The translations under genes and the position numbers were made by a program. Shown one piece after another: positions 45,053-56,744 of a stretch of DNA of 64,000 nt. A model generated the notes under the pieces. The model did not search any database. It was given only the letters and a program-made list of their open reading frames with translations, and had not been told where the DNA came from. Position 1 is the first letter of the stretch. Each line of letters starts with the position of its first letter. Source of the stretch: Platynereis dumerilii (taxonomy: Eukaryota > Annelida > Polychaeta > Phyllodocida > Nereididae); assembly GCA_026936325.1 (NCBI GenBank), contig JAPTHN010000001.1, forward strand, positions 806,001 through 870,000, in the 5' to 3' direction.

Positions 45053-45999
45053 CGTGAATGAGCTATAAACAAGGGAAAAAAGGCGTTTTTTGAGCAGAGT
45101 TTTGATTTATGGTGATAGGCGAATCAACCAACACATAGCAAACCATATATTTCTGAAAACTACACATTCTCCTCTAGTCAATCAGATACATGCCATGTCC
45201 AAATGACATATCATGTCGAAATAACAAGCTTTCCAGTCTGAAAAAATGCCACTGTACACAATACCATGCTACAAGCCATATATAATGCATGGGTTTTGTG
45301 TATAACTGCTATCAGTTTTAGCACTTTTACAACAAAACAAATTCATTCACTCCCACATTCTTTGTTGGTCTGAGAGGTTATCATGTGCTGCTCTGTCTTG
45401 GAAAAAATAATATACTCAGGATCCATTCAGAATTTAAGACCTAAGGGGGGGGAGTTTTGCTTGGGGGCATCCTTATCACTGATTTCCAATGATGTTTATT
45501 TGATGATCGAATTCTAAGCCTCCTTGTCTTGCCTTTTCCCAATTTTTGGGGAGAAACTACCTCCCCCCCCCCCATTTCTCGTCCTCTGGTATGCACATGC
45601 AACACCGCCACGTTCACTTCCGAAAAATCTCCCCATCATCCCCATTCCAGTCATCAATTCTGAACAGTTTCTTTGGCGCAGATCTCACCTAATTGGCTGA
45701 AAAGCCACAAGGTGCTGCCCTCAATGAGAAATTTCACAACAGGACACAATTAATGTCCATGATGATCAAGCAAGTGGCTCAAACATATCAGTTTCACCTG
45801 CTCCAACTGAATCAAACAACCATACCAATGAATGCAGATTAATCAATTGTTATTCACACTTAGACAGCCCATAAGCCTGACTTGTTGGTGGCAGTTGGAA
45901 TCAACACTCAAGCTTGGAGGGCCAATAGTGATGTCAGTATTGCAATACTGACATCATCTAGGCATATATTCACATGGAACATGGCACACTTATACGAAA
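45053..45999. other. Mostly unassigned stretch
   Basis: A G-run block at 45444 (GGGGGGGGAG) faces a C-run block at 45563 (CCTCCCCCCCCCCC), perhaps the ends of a ~130-bp G-rich MITE. The rest is unassigned. Confidence 0.35.
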
Positions 46000-46068
46000 T
46001 CTGTAATAACGTTCTACATGATTGAAGTCAACAGATGACACAGGAGCAAACCTCAATTGGGTAAAGAA

Positions 46069-46198
46069 CACCCTAAAAAATGTCGGGACAAAATTGGTTT
46101 TTTAGATTCAAAATGATTTTTGAAAAACCAAAGTTCAATGCAAAAAACCGACATGGATCTTTTTAAAAAACCAATTTTGTCTGAAATTTTTTAGAGTG
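46069..46198. mobile_element. 130-bp MITE, CACYCTAAAAAAT ends
   Basis: Left CACCCTAAAAAATGTCGGGA, right (inverted) CACTCTAAAAAATTTCAGAC, both running on to CAAAATTGGTTTTTTA: about 35 paired bases, so half of the element is TIR. The paralogue at 49276 reads GGTAAAGAATGATAAAC without it, which places the insertion after GTAAAGAA with at most a short AA duplication. Confidence 0.75.
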
Positions 46199-46389
46199 AA
46201 TGATGAACATGGGAATGATGATGCATCCATCGTAGAAAATTAACCATTTCAATGTCAACCTTGGCACATATATACATTGTATGCGACAAACAGTCACATG
46301 CAACCCAATTACTGTAGTTTGTCAGATTAATCCATCTTCATTTCATGATGGCCCTAGCACTATAATGTTTACAAGTAACATTACTTCCA

Positions 46390-46806
46390 CCTAAAGCAAA
46401 ATTGGTCATTTTTGGCAATTGTTGGCAAACAGCCAAAAACTGACTTCTTAAGACAAATTTTGTTTTGTGACCAAAATGACTTACGTCGAAATTTTTTTGT
46501 GGTCTAGCTGTGTAATTAAGCAATTCTCTATAAAATTTATGAATGAAACGTGAGGAAGCAACTGAAATAAAATTTATACTCACAATTATGACCGAAAAAT
46601 ATTGATGATATCCACTAAATCAGTGATAACAAAATTGGCCCAAGGGATTTAGGCCATTGCGCTTAAAATGAGTTGGGGTTTTGAGGAGTTTATTATTAAT
46701 TTAGCCTATTTTAGGAGTCCACATGTTTTAACACATGCATTGTCGTAATTAAGGGCCTTCCTATGGTAACAAAATGGAAAAATGGCCTAAGTAATTTTGC
46801 TTTAGG
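46390..46806. mobile_element. 417-bp MITE, CCTAAAGCAAAATT ends
   Basis: Left CCTAAAGCAAAATTGGTCAT; right, inverted, CCTAAAGCAAAATTACTTAG then GCCATTTTT. It is missing at the corresponding place in the 49.4-kb copy (GTTTACAGGTTACATTACAGC). An ATTAC on both sides may be a 5-bp duplication, but a few unpaired bases lie between it and the TIR. Confidence 0.65.
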
Positions 46807-47287
46807 CTGACGATTACTGTATTACAGTTAATGATGCTGTTTTGATGCCAACGCTTTGTTAACAGTGCCCCAATACTTACCTGGACACAATAGTCTCACA
46901 TTGCATGGATTTCAGGTGCATGGGTGATAATGCATCTTAATGGATATAATGATAATTTTGTAATTAGGAATCTGAGAACTCTTCCGGAAAAATCAGTTCT
47001 TGCGTACAGCCTCAGGCATATATAGGCTAAATCAAAATGTATAGGATCGCTCCTTCAAACTTAGACGGGCACAGCACTTCTTCAATTTAAAATCATATTT
47101 CTTGGTAAGGTGGTTTGTTTCTCAAAGGCAACCCATTTTTCCATGTTGATCAATGTGATAATGGGTATTTATATCGGCATTAATTACAATGAGGGTTTAT
47201 TTTGTGAACTAAAGCACTAGACCATTTCAAAACTTACACAAGCCAAATAATTTGTTACACAAGTTGGCTTGATTCGCAAGTGCTGGA

Positions 47288-47405
47288 TATGTAAAGGTTA
47301 TTCACCACGGGAGAGGGAATATGTGATTTATCACCAGAGGCCTTCAGGCCGAGGTGTGATAAACACATATTCCTGATCCCATGGTGCATAACAGGCTTAT
47401 ACCTT
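47288..47405. mobile_element. Hairpin foldback element, GGCCTTCAGGCC apex
   Basis: Arms of about 50 bp centred at 47344.5: GTTATTCACCACGGGAGAGG and GAATATGTGATTTATCACC with imperfect complements; apex GGCC-TTCA-GGCC. About 100 bases to the right lies GTGATTGGCTGACAGAGGTG, the reverse of the CCAATCA motif seen near the other foldbacks. Confidence 0.6.
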
Positions 47406-47689
47406 GAGACACACACTCAAACAGTCAACATGAGAGGATAACTGGACAACAAAGAATATGGTAATTATTCCCCTGTAATACTGTAATGTGATTGGCTGAC
47501 AGAGGTGTCGAATGGTATAAAATGTTATATGGGCTGATATTTTTGCAAATACCTCAGTTCAACACTGAAATTAAGAGAAAATCAGAAAATATTTTGTGAA
47601 TGCTTCCTACTATACCAAGATTAACATTGGTCACAAATTCCAAACTAACTGTCAGAAATGCATTGCTTTTGGTTTGGAAAAATTTGCAG

Positions 47690-48060
47690 ATATGCAGTTT
47701 GAAAACGGCCCAAGAAGCGTACCATTATCGAAACTGCGGTAAAGGAAGCCATATCAGAAATTACTACTTCACATGTATCCAAAACCTTTCAGAAAAAACA
47801 ACTTGTCACTCCAAGAACCAGCTGACCAACCCCCAACACTTTTAGATAACTCACCCTGGGGCTACAAGAAAGACGCCTCTACTCAAGTAACTCATCTGGC
47901 TCGTCCATGTAGGTAAATGTATGTTGTCACGAGATTAAGGATTTTTTTCCTAGAGCCGCCTTGATAACGTATATCTTTCATTTCTTCTGAAGCCTTCAAC
48001 GGTAGCCATGCTCTAATTCCTCTAATTCCTCAAGTACTTGTCACATGTGCCATTACATGA
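47690..48060 (+). repeat. Module c, isolated copy
   Basis: TTTGAAAACGGCCCAAGAAG, CGTACCATTATCGAAACTGC, CCCCCAACACTTTTAGA, CTACTCAAGTAACTCATCTG and CTCTAATTCCTCAAGTACTT correspond to module c of the array (52205, 54770, 57340, 61530, 63115). It lies before R module copy 6, showing that array modules and R-type modules belong to one family. Confidence 0.6.
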
Positions 48061-48334
48061 AAACGACAACAACGTTTCATCTGGATGACATTGAGCTGTG
48101 AGACCTTTAAGTTGCAAGAATATCAAGTCATGATCCCTTGACATTTAAAAGGATTACAATGGCATCAAGGTTAAAAAGAACAAAAGAAGAAAATTTAATC
48201 CTGTTATGCTTACCTGTTTTAGAAGGCTAGCTTTTCTAATATTTCTGATCAAAACAAACTACCCTAGTCAGTCTCTCACATGAATATCCAACTATCCACT
48301 TATGATAATACTATACATTTCTAAAAAAAAACAT

Positions 48335-48620
48335 GTTTGAAAAAGATCAAAGGCCAGGCAGCTTTATACAGCCCCAAACAACCTCCTAAACATTTTATCG
48401 GGAAGCAGTATGCAAGAAAGCATGCATATGAATTATATAACACCCGGGAGTCATCCCTTTAGTATTGCTTGGCCCTGGAGAAAGGGTTAGGGCTTCGGTC
48501 AGCTGGGCTTTGCCCTTTGGTCAGTTGCAACATACATCAGCTGAATGAGGGCAGTTTGTCAACGATTCCAAATATTGCGCATGGAAAAATAACCTGTAAG
48601 CATGTCGTCCACCTTTCATT
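48335..48620 (+). repeat. R module, copy 6
   Basis: Landmarks: GGGAAGCAGTATGCAAGAAA, ACACCCGGGAGTCATCCCTT, TTGGCCCTGGAGAAAGGGTTAGG, GCTTCGGTCAGCTGGGC. It continues rightward colinearly with 37976-38720 up to 49260. Confidence 0.7.
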
Positions 48621-48649
48621 TACATGCGCTGAACAATAGTTATAGTGAT

Positions 48650-49640
48650 CCATTGGACCCTGCACCAGTGAATGAATGTTCGATTCATGGTAAGAATAAT
48701 AATTCCGTCACGTCGAAAAGTATGATACATGTGTCGGTTCTAAAAATTGCATGCAAAGCAGAAATAAAATAATTGATTTTATCATTCAGGCTTTGCAGTG
48801 ATGTGAAACTTATCAATGTAGACTGCTGTCTTGAACTTATGTGCATTGTACCTTGACAATTCAAATGTAAGATTTTATTGTGGCACTAATGATGTAATGA
48901 GTAAATTGACACAAAGTAGAGGTCAGACAGATTTTTTTTCTCCTGACTTTCTGTTGCAGAAAGCAAATTGCCCTTGCAGGCCTGCAAATTGGCTAGTCAT
49001 GCATTGAAAGCTATATACCTTAGAACAGCTAATATATCCTGCAATCTTATACCTCATTTTACTTGTGTATAGGAAGAAATCAGTCTCCCTATTTATCCTG
49101 ATGTCTTCTAAAGATAATGTGCTCTGTCTGACTGTATCCAAGGGGATGACCTTTACCTGCCAATTCCTATACAAAAAGAAGAAGGTCAGCTAAAGGTGGT
49201 TTCTAATGCTTTTGACATTCTGCAAGATTGAGGTCAAAACAAGGTGACACTGGAGCAAAAATCAATATATCGGGTAAAGAATGATAAACCTGGGCAGGAC
49301 TACATTTCCATCTGGTATCGTGGTAAAACAATACCTATGTTAAAACCTGGCACATGTGACCAACAATCAAATGCAACCCAATAACTGTATTTTGTCAGAT
49401 TGATGATTTTCCTTTTAATGATGGCAGCATCACTAATTAATGTTGTTTACAGGTTACATTACAGCTCATAATGCTTTTTTAATACTGACGTTTTGTTAAG
49501 ATTGCCCCAAAACTTGCATGGACACAACGGCATCACATCACATAGGATATACATTACAGGTTAATGACAATGCAGCTTAATGGATAAAGATGATAATTTG
49601 TATTATTGTGTATTAATCAGTTATCGTGTAGACAATGCCA
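48650..49640 (+). repeat. Modular repeat, copy paired with 38.0-38.7 and 46.0-47.0 kb
   Basis: 48700-49260 aligns with 38040-38720 and 49260-49640 with 46040-47000. It preserves the uninterrupted (empty) sites for two MITEs found in the 46-kb copy. No coding content. Confidence 0.7.
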
Positions 49641-50106
49641 GTTAGGCAATATATACATTGTACTAAAATACCGACAAATTTACAAATTAATTTATCTTTA
49701 TGAAGTATTTCTGTGTATTAATTATTTTTCTTTCTTTTATCAGATGTCATAAAGTATTGTTTTGTTATTCATTAACTACGTAGAACGTAGGACACGGCTG
49801 ACATCAATTTCCTTGAGGTACACCCTAAAAGTGCACATAACTTTTCCAAAAATCATAAACAAGTCTGTATACAATAACTGCAAAACTTTGTCAGACTGTC
49901 ATATATATTTCAGCAAGCTATCATGACCTCTGTAGAGCACATACAGTTATTCATATAATATTTCTGCCAACAGATAAGGAAGGAAAAAATTGAAGTCCTT
50001 AAATATGAATTCACAGCACTGCGGGAAATTAATTGAAGATTCTGAACAAAACAACAACTTAAATTACATCACATTTTCCTAATAAAGACCCTGCTGAGTA
50101 CTATCA

Positions 50107-50245
50107 GTTACACCCTGCTCGTTTCGAGGGTACGGGAATATACACCACGAAGGACTCCATACACCACGAAGCCGAAGGCTGAGTGGTGTATGGAGGCCTG
50201 AGTGGTGTATATTCCCGTACCCTCGAAAAACGAGCAGGGTGTAAC
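50107..50245. mobile_element. Hairpin foldback element, GCCGAAGGC apex
   Basis: Palindrome centred near 50176: GTTACACCCTGCTCG, TTCGAGGGTACGGGAATATA and CACCACGAAG with complements in the right arm; apex GCC-GAA-GGC. The words GGTGTAT and CCATACACC recur inside each arm. It directly precedes the segment 50249-50578, which has its own inverted ends. Confidence 0.75.
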
Positions 50246-50248
50246 GGT

Positions 50249-50578
50249 TTTATCCTCAGACTTCTTGTTTTATTGATGCCCATAGATTTTCTTGCAAACT
50301 GAGTCTGAAATGTCTTTCAATAACAAAGCAAAGGCATTGTGACGTCATCACAGTGCTGTCACCAGGATGATGTCACAATGGCTCAAACAATGGCATTGTG
50401 ACATCATGACTATTATTGCTACAAGGATGACGTCATAACAATCCTATGGTTGCAATTGTGACATCATTGTTTATCTCATACACCCTGTCTGGTGACGACA
50501 GACAGGGTGTACGGTGTCATACACCGCGGCTCTCAGCCAATCAGAATCAAGGATTCACACTGGACTGAGGATAAAATT
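50249..50578. mobile_element. Segment with TTTTATCCTCAG ends and CRE-like words
   Basis: TTTTATCCTCAG at the left and its complement CTGAGGATAAAA at the right. Inside are five TGAYGTCA or TGACATCA words (50340, 50368, 50399, 50428, 50459), a GTCTG-hairpin (ACACCCTGTCTG ... CAGACAGGGTGT, 50487-50512) and CAGCCAATCAGAATCAAGGA. With the hairpin on its left it probably forms one non-autonomous element of about 470 bp. Confidence 0.55.
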
Positions 50579-50784
50579 ATTTACAAGTCAAAATGCTACA
50601 TGAACCCGGATATTGAACCCCGGATTCAAAATTGCAAGTCAACAGTCTTATTACAGACAAAGGTCAGTCAGTTTGTTTTGAACAGATATACTTTATGACT
50701 ATCAAGTATGTTGTTTGTGATGCTGAAGATTTCATGTGGAAGTAAAACCAAATTAAGATAATCTGAATATTCCTCCACTATATG

Positions 50785-53700
50785 CTTAAAAAACAAGGAA
50801 AAACAATTATTCCTGATATTTGAGAATATGAGATATTTCAACGGATCACCATCTATAGACCTATGGTTCTTCCATGCATGTGGACCTCTTACTTGTGAAA
50901 AAAAAACCATCTACATATTCATTGCCAGAAACATTGGCTAGAAATAACTAGTATGTGGAAATGTGGATGAACAACAACTTTTTTGTTGGTGAGGCACCAC
51001 AGAGTTGTCAACCTACATTTGTTGGATGTTGCTCAGTTTTGGCAGAAGTTGAAGCCAGGTTTTTCACCTAATGTATATTTGACTTATTTGTATATATCGC
51101 ATGTGACTCCATTCCTGAGGTGTCCATTGAGCCCATTCCTAGCTGACCTGACTGACATACTATTTTTCCAAGATAGATATTATGTAAATTGACAAACAAC
51201 TTAAGATATTGGCTAGAAAGGAATAAAGTAAACAGTAATGTTTTTTATTGTAATGCGTAAAATATCCAAGATCACCCTTTTGAGCTTATGGAGTTGTCTC
51301 ATGCAGGGTGCGGTTTTCCCCTCAGGATGCAAAACGGACGAGAATTAAGAGAATTAAAATGTGAATGGAAGGCTATTACATAAAGCAACTCATTCTTATA
51401 ACAGGTTGTTTTGGTGGAGCTTTGTGGAAGGCTCATCACAATTTGGTTGCTCTGCCTGTTGGTTCATGGTGAGGAAATCAAATCAAATTATATTGAAAGG
51501 ACCACTATATATTACAAACAATTCATGACGAGAATAGAATGACACAAAAATCCTGTCTGCTAAACTCCAAAATAATAACAAATGCACTGAAATAAACATA
51601 TGTAGATCGTTCAAAAGTACAACTTTTCCTTGCTCCCAAAGAACTATGCATTTGGGTAATTACAACGCCATTACAATTTACTCAAGTACTCCTGGTTCCA
51701 ATCAAATCAACTAATTATCTCTTAGTAAAATAATAGCTTCAGCAAACATCTCTTTGTCAATATGAAAACCCAGACATTTGACCAAAGAAACATTTTTTTA
51801 ATGCTATTTGATGACACATACAGTGTAGACAAGTTTGATCTCGGTCTGATAAAAGCATAATTTTTTGGAATTGTTCAAAATATATTAAATTGACAAGTTC
51901 ACAATATGATTCTTAGCAAATTAGAACATCTGTTACTGACACTCATGCTGATTTCAAAATCATAATTCTGTCCAGGGTATTAACTCACATCAACTCTGCA
52001 GACTCCAAGAGTCCCTCTAGTAGTTTTGCCGATGACAAGAAGTGCCCTGCCTTTCACCCACAGCAGTCTTGTAAAGACAGTAAATTCTGTATGCAATTCC
52101 AGAGTACCGTTACCGTTAAATGGCATTTTACCATCATCTCGTTAGTTCATAAACTGATCAAATGGAAAATTCTGTCATAACTTATGAGAATAAACCAAAA
52201 TTTCAGGCACTCATCCAGTTTGAAAAAGGCCCTGGAAGTGTACCATTATCAAAAGCCACTGTAAAGAATGCAACATGTCGCTGAAATATCAAGAATTGTT
52301 AACTCCTATCTTGCCAAGACCACGTCAGGCTCTCCATACGCATGCTGGCCATCCCCCAACACTGCATCAAAGACCTCGCCCTTGGGCAGCAGGAAATGAA
52401 ATCTACTCGAGTTACAACTCTGGCACGACAATAAAGGAAAATGTGTGTTGTCATGCAATTAAACATTGCTTTCTCCTGGAGCCTCTTCAGTAAGGGATCT
52501 GTCATTTCTTCTATGGCCATCCATAGTCGCACATGCACCAATTCCTCAAGTGCTTGTCACATTCTTACTGAGGTCTGAATCCCAGCAAAGAAAGAACATC
52601 CCGAGGACAATAATTCTCATTGTGTGACAGCATTACTCTTTATGTTGTATATCATAATTTTCTAACTGATGAAGAAATTATATTGAATAATCTGATTACC
52701 AGGAGGAGACTCAGAGCAAAACACTACGGAAGCATTTATTTTTTAAAGACCAGGTAAGAAACAGACAATCTTCTGCAGAGGAATCTGAGCAGTAGAGTCT
52801 ATGACAAAAAAATCAGTGTCAATTTTTTTGTTTGCTCAACAGAAACTTTGTCCATGAGTCTTTACGCTAAGATGCTTTTAATTTTGTGTCTCCTTACCTT
52901 GACACGCACATGTCCAAGAAAAATCAAAACCCCAACTCACAAAGAATTGCACATGTCTGCATTTACCAGCCATGGTATGTAATTGAGCAACTGCAGTAAG
53001 CCTCTTCAGTCAGTTCCGGGTCAACACCATGCTCCTGCTGCAACAGCAGTCTGCGGTGAGTAGTGTTTTCTTTAACGATACGGAGAATTCTCGAGAAGTC
53101 TCTAGATAAGCAAAGACTCAGCATTTTCTTGTTCGTTCAAGACACTTGCGAGAATTGTTGCAATTGATAAGCGCGTTGATTGTTGATCATTGTTTGACGT
53201 AATGTTCATGCGTTTATGGTTTGTAACAGTTTCAGAGCACTGGGTTGTTTTTCTGTTATGATTTGATTTTATTTTTTTCTGTAATTGTTTATTTTGAATA
53301 TCTGTTGATGATAATCCCCATTGTACATCAGATAAATGCTGAGGTTGAAATGTTTCAAAATGTTATACTATCTGGATGTTTACATGTAGCTGTGATTTAT
53401 CGATAGAAACAAAACACACATTAGTATTAAAACTGCCAAAGGCATCATAAAGGCCAAAAAAACTTGATCCATTGCATGATTACATCTCTCTTGGTATATC
53501 ATTGTGACACTGGAATGACAGTGTCCTAGATTTCTCGCAAACTTCACGTACAATTCTCAAGTCTCGTTCACTACAGTATGTCTCATCTAGCATGCGAACT
53601 GCAAATTTAGCACTTTTTGAACAGTTTGTACAAAGCCACTGCATGGGCTGGGTAAAATGATGCTGATACCATTGAGTGGAACTAAGTTTGGAGAGGCGCT

Positions 53701-54060
53701 GCAGTGCACTGTTGTGACGTCACGGCCCTTTGTATGCTATAAAATTGGTTGCGTCACGAATGTAAACAAGTCAGAATGGACTGCCGTCATCAAAAATTGC
53801 CGAAAATCGGCAAAAAACGACCCCAAAACATCGCGAAAATGTGATATTAGTATTGCAAAATGGCTAATCTACACACAGGTAGGTGTATTTCTGATGTGGG
53901 ACTTCCTGAAGCTGAGGACTCAGGCCAAACACCAGTTCGCATGTTGGATGAGACAAACTGTAGACCATGACCATTCTCTAGAGTCATGAGCAAGATTCCT
54001 TGGAAACACTGGGTGTGAGGCAGGTCCAAATCAAGCTGTGTGTCGTGGTATGCTATTATG
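50785..54060 (+). repeat. Array unit U1
   Basis: Modules in order: a (50795-51185, GCATGTGGACCTCTTACTTG, GAGTTGTCAACCTACATTTG), b (about 51360-52100, weak), c (52205-52560, AGTTTGAAAAAGGCCCTGGA, GGCAGCAGGAAATGAA), d (52850-53040, ATGCTTTTAATTTTGTGTCT, CATTTACCAGCCATGGTATG) and a tail found otherwise only in U4 (GAGAAGTCTCTAGATAAGCA). It lacks the SINE of U2 and U5 (empty site CTTTATGTTGTATATC near 52632) and carries a MITE at 53574. Confidence 0.75.
53574..53960. mobile_element. 387-bp MITE with an empty site in U4
   Basis: Left CAGTATGTCTCATCTAGCAT, right (inverted) CAGTTTGTCTCATCCAACAT, both followed by GCGAACTG. TA flanks at 53572-53573 and 53961-53962. The paralogous unit at 60778 reads GTTCAC|TA|GACC without it, which fixes the boundaries exactly and shows a TA target. 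Holds TGACGTCA and a GAAAATCGGCAAAAAACG block. Tc1/mariner-type MITE by target and ends. Confidence 0.85.
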
Positions 54061-55238
54061 TAAACCTGCAATATAAAGAGGAGAAAGACACCACTGAGGA
54101 ATGGAATACAACAAAGGTGACATTTGAGAAAATGAGTGTTTCAGTGGATCGAAATGCAGTTCTTCCATGCATGTGGACCTCTTACTCATGAGGGGGAAAA
54201 AAACCATCTCCATATTCATAGCCAAAAATACTGGCTTGCAATAACTGGTCTGTGGTTAAACAACATTTTTTGTCTGTGAGACACCACAGAGTTGTCAACC
54301 TACATTTGTTGGAGTTACACTGTGGCTAAACTTGTTGGTTAGTTTTAGCATATAATGAAGCCAAAAGTGTCACCTAACCATATGTGGTATGTGACTCCAT
54401 TCCTGTATAAGGTGTCTATTGAATCTTCTCCTGGTTAATCTTACACACTTTTGTTCCAGGGTAATGTACATTTATAGGTCTATTGATTAATAAACATCGT
54501 TTAGAATATTGACAATTTTTCAATAACCAAAAATGGGATGGACTGACATGGACTCCTTGTATCTGTGTCAAACAGTTCTACATAACGAATGTGTATTTTT
54601 AACACATCATTTTACTGGGACAGGGTATAGATATGACGAAGCCAGGATATTTTTAAGAAGGATTAATCAGAACTTACACAGGTGCACCTGGCTCTCAATA
54701 ATTTTTTTCCTTTATCCGATTGCTCCACAAACCAATCAAATAAAATAACTCTCACCAAAGATTTTTCAAGTACTCATTCAATTTGAAAAAGGCACTAGAA
54801 TTGTATCATTGGCAAATATATGTGCATTACGGAAGCAACATACAGATCTGGCTGGTATCAAGAATCACTAATTCATGTCCATCCCAAACCTCTTTAGGTT
54901 TATGGATGATGTTGCATCATCATCCATAAACCTACTGACCATCCTCCAACACTGAATCAAAGCACTCTTCCGCAGTCCCCAAGGAAAAAACTCTACTCAA
55001 GTTACAACTCTGGCACATCGAGAAAGGAAAATATGTGTTATCATGCAATCAAACCTTGTTTTCTCCTGGGGCCTCATCCGTCAGGGATCTGTTATTTCCT
55101 CTACAACCATCTACGGCACATGCACAAATTTCGCAAGTGCCTGTCATATCCTTAGTGAGATCTGCTGAATCCCAGCGGACAAAGTTCTCAGTACCTCCCA
55201 AGGACAATAATTTTGCGACAGCATCACCCATTATGTTG

Positions 55239-55450
55239 TACATGAATGGATAGATGATTGTGGCTTTACATCCTGTATTTATGCACTTGGTTGGCTAATT
55301 AGGACAGGAGGAGGACACAACAAAGAGGCGAAAGATGATTGACAGAGCTGTGCAGTGTGCAGTGTGCAACATGCTGCATGAAAGCCTAGGTGGATTCGAA
55401 CCCTGGACCCTGCGATTGGCAGCCTAGCACGCTACCACAACCCTCCTCCC
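55239..55450 (-). mobile_element. tRNA-derived SINE with 10-bp target duplication
   Basis: Flanked by CATTATGTTG on both sides (55229-55238, 55451-55460). On the minus strand the head reads GTGGTAGCGTGCTAGGCTGC (A box) and GGTTCGAATCC (perfect B box, pol III promoter), then the body TCCTCCTCCTGTCCTAATTAG and ATACAGGATGTAAAGCC, ending in a degenerate ATCT/ATCC tail. A tRNA origin is clear from the boxes; the parent tRNA is not identified. The same insertion is seen in U5. Confidence 0.85.
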
Positions 55451-55943
55451 CATTATGTTGCGTTCTGTTTCACATAATATCTAATTAAGATTACCATGTG
55501 CAAGTATTCCTGGTTGTTCAAAGTACTGAAATATTACTGAAGTGATTAGTTTTATACAAAGATCAAAACTCAAGTATATAAGCAAAAATACATCTTATGT
55601 AAAACATTCCCAGCAGTTTGAAGCAACGGTCAGTTTCTTGTGATCTTTTTTGATTGTTTATTAGTGTCATATAGGAGCTTTGTACATGAGTCTTTAGGCT
55701 AAGATGCTTTTCGTTCCTTGTCGCATTACCCTGGCAGGCACATGTCAAAGAAAAATCAAAATACCAATTTACAAAGGATTACACTGGTCTGCATTTACCA
55801 GCCACAGCATTTAATTGAACAGTTGCTGGTAAGCCTCTCAGGTCAGTTCCAGTAGTTTTGTGTCAGTCCACGTCAAGTTGTGGATTGGTGTATGAAAGTC
55901 AGTTTGGACCTGGAATAACAAAAAATATAAGGAGAAACGAGTA

Positions 55944-56741
55944 GGGGAGAGTGCCCCAAAACACACCCCCCAAGGTAGATCTTGAATATCAGGATGATGT
56001 TTACTAACAAATATATGAGTTAGCTACTGTACTAGGTTGTGCATTCAGACATTTTCTATCAAAATATGCCTAGGATACGAAATAATACACATCATTTGTA
56101 TTTTTACAGGATTAAATAGTTTTGCGGCAAAAATGTGCTTTTTAGGTACCCCTATCTTAAAAAGCACACCCCCTATATTGCCTAAAAGGCACCCCATATT
56201 TTACTATAAGTTACTTTGTTCTTAAAAAGCACACCCCTTCAAAACTCATATTTACATGAATAACAGTTTCTTATTGATTAAAAAATATTTTTTTGCACAA
56301 AGTAACTTTTTTGGTCAGAATTTGGATAATATAGCCCATTGGAAAGCTTTTTTTTTATTCTTAGGGTTATAATGGAGGATTTAGACTGGGTCGTGCCTTT
56401 TAGGTTACAGTGTATGTTTCTTGATTTTTGTAATTTTTCCAAAACCATGGGGCTTTTTAGAATTTTTTCTCTTAAATTTGATAGAAAAGAAAGCAGAAAA
56501 GTCAAGCTGTAGTCTCCGCATCATCACCACTGCCATTATTGCTGGTAGAGTGGCTCAAAATCATAGAAATGTTATAAGAAATTGAGCCATTTTCACCCGG
56601 TCCTTGTTTCCGGGCACCTATGCTTAGCAGTATTCAAAAATTTGATGAAACAATTTTATAATCAAAGTATTTGACTAATCATATGGTTTGGAACACCAGA
56701 AAGCTATTATTAGCTGCAAAACACAAGGGTGCACTCTCCCC
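55944..56741. mobile_element. 798-bp TIR element, GGGGAGAGTGC termini
   Basis: Left GGGGAGAGTGCCCCAAAACA; right, inverted, GGGGAGAGTGCACCCTTGTG. A TA precedes it (55942-55943). The sister unit reads GAGAAACAAGTAACTAAGAA at 62417, the empty site, so insertion followed the U2/U5 split. The interior has two AAAAAGCACACCCC words (56159, 56224) and no protein. Related in end sequence to the element at 7859-8621. Confidence 0.75.
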
Positions 56742-56744
56742 AAC

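Larger units (their letters stand above)
46000..47050 (+). repeat. Modular repeat, copy paired with 49.2-49.64 kb
   Basis: TGCAACCCAATTACTGTAG, TTTGTCAGATTAATC, ATGATGGC, CACTATAATGTTTACAAGT, GTTTTGATGCCAACGCTTTG, CATGGATTTCAGGT and CTTAATGGATATAATGATAA align in order with 49365-49610. Two MITEs (46069-46198 and 46390-46806) interrupt this copy and are missing from the other. Confidence 0.75.
54060..56744 (+). repeat. Array unit U2
   Basis: Module a from about 54100, b near 54640-54720 (GCACCTGGCTCTCAATAAT), c 54770-55210, a SINE (55239-55450), d 55670-55860. It is the sister of U5: both hold the SINE at the same site. U2 additionally has the element at 55944-56741, whose empty site is at 62425 in U5. 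Confidence 0.75.

Noticed and set aside
53657-53989. 110-codon ORF
   Set aside because: Lies across the 387-bp MITE and its right flank, which an empty site in U4 shows to be a junction of two unrelated sequences.
55370-55450. Genuine tRNA gene on the minus strand
   Set aside because: A and B boxes are present, but there is no complete cloverleaf with acceptor stem; the unit is flanked by target duplications and has a SINE body and tail.
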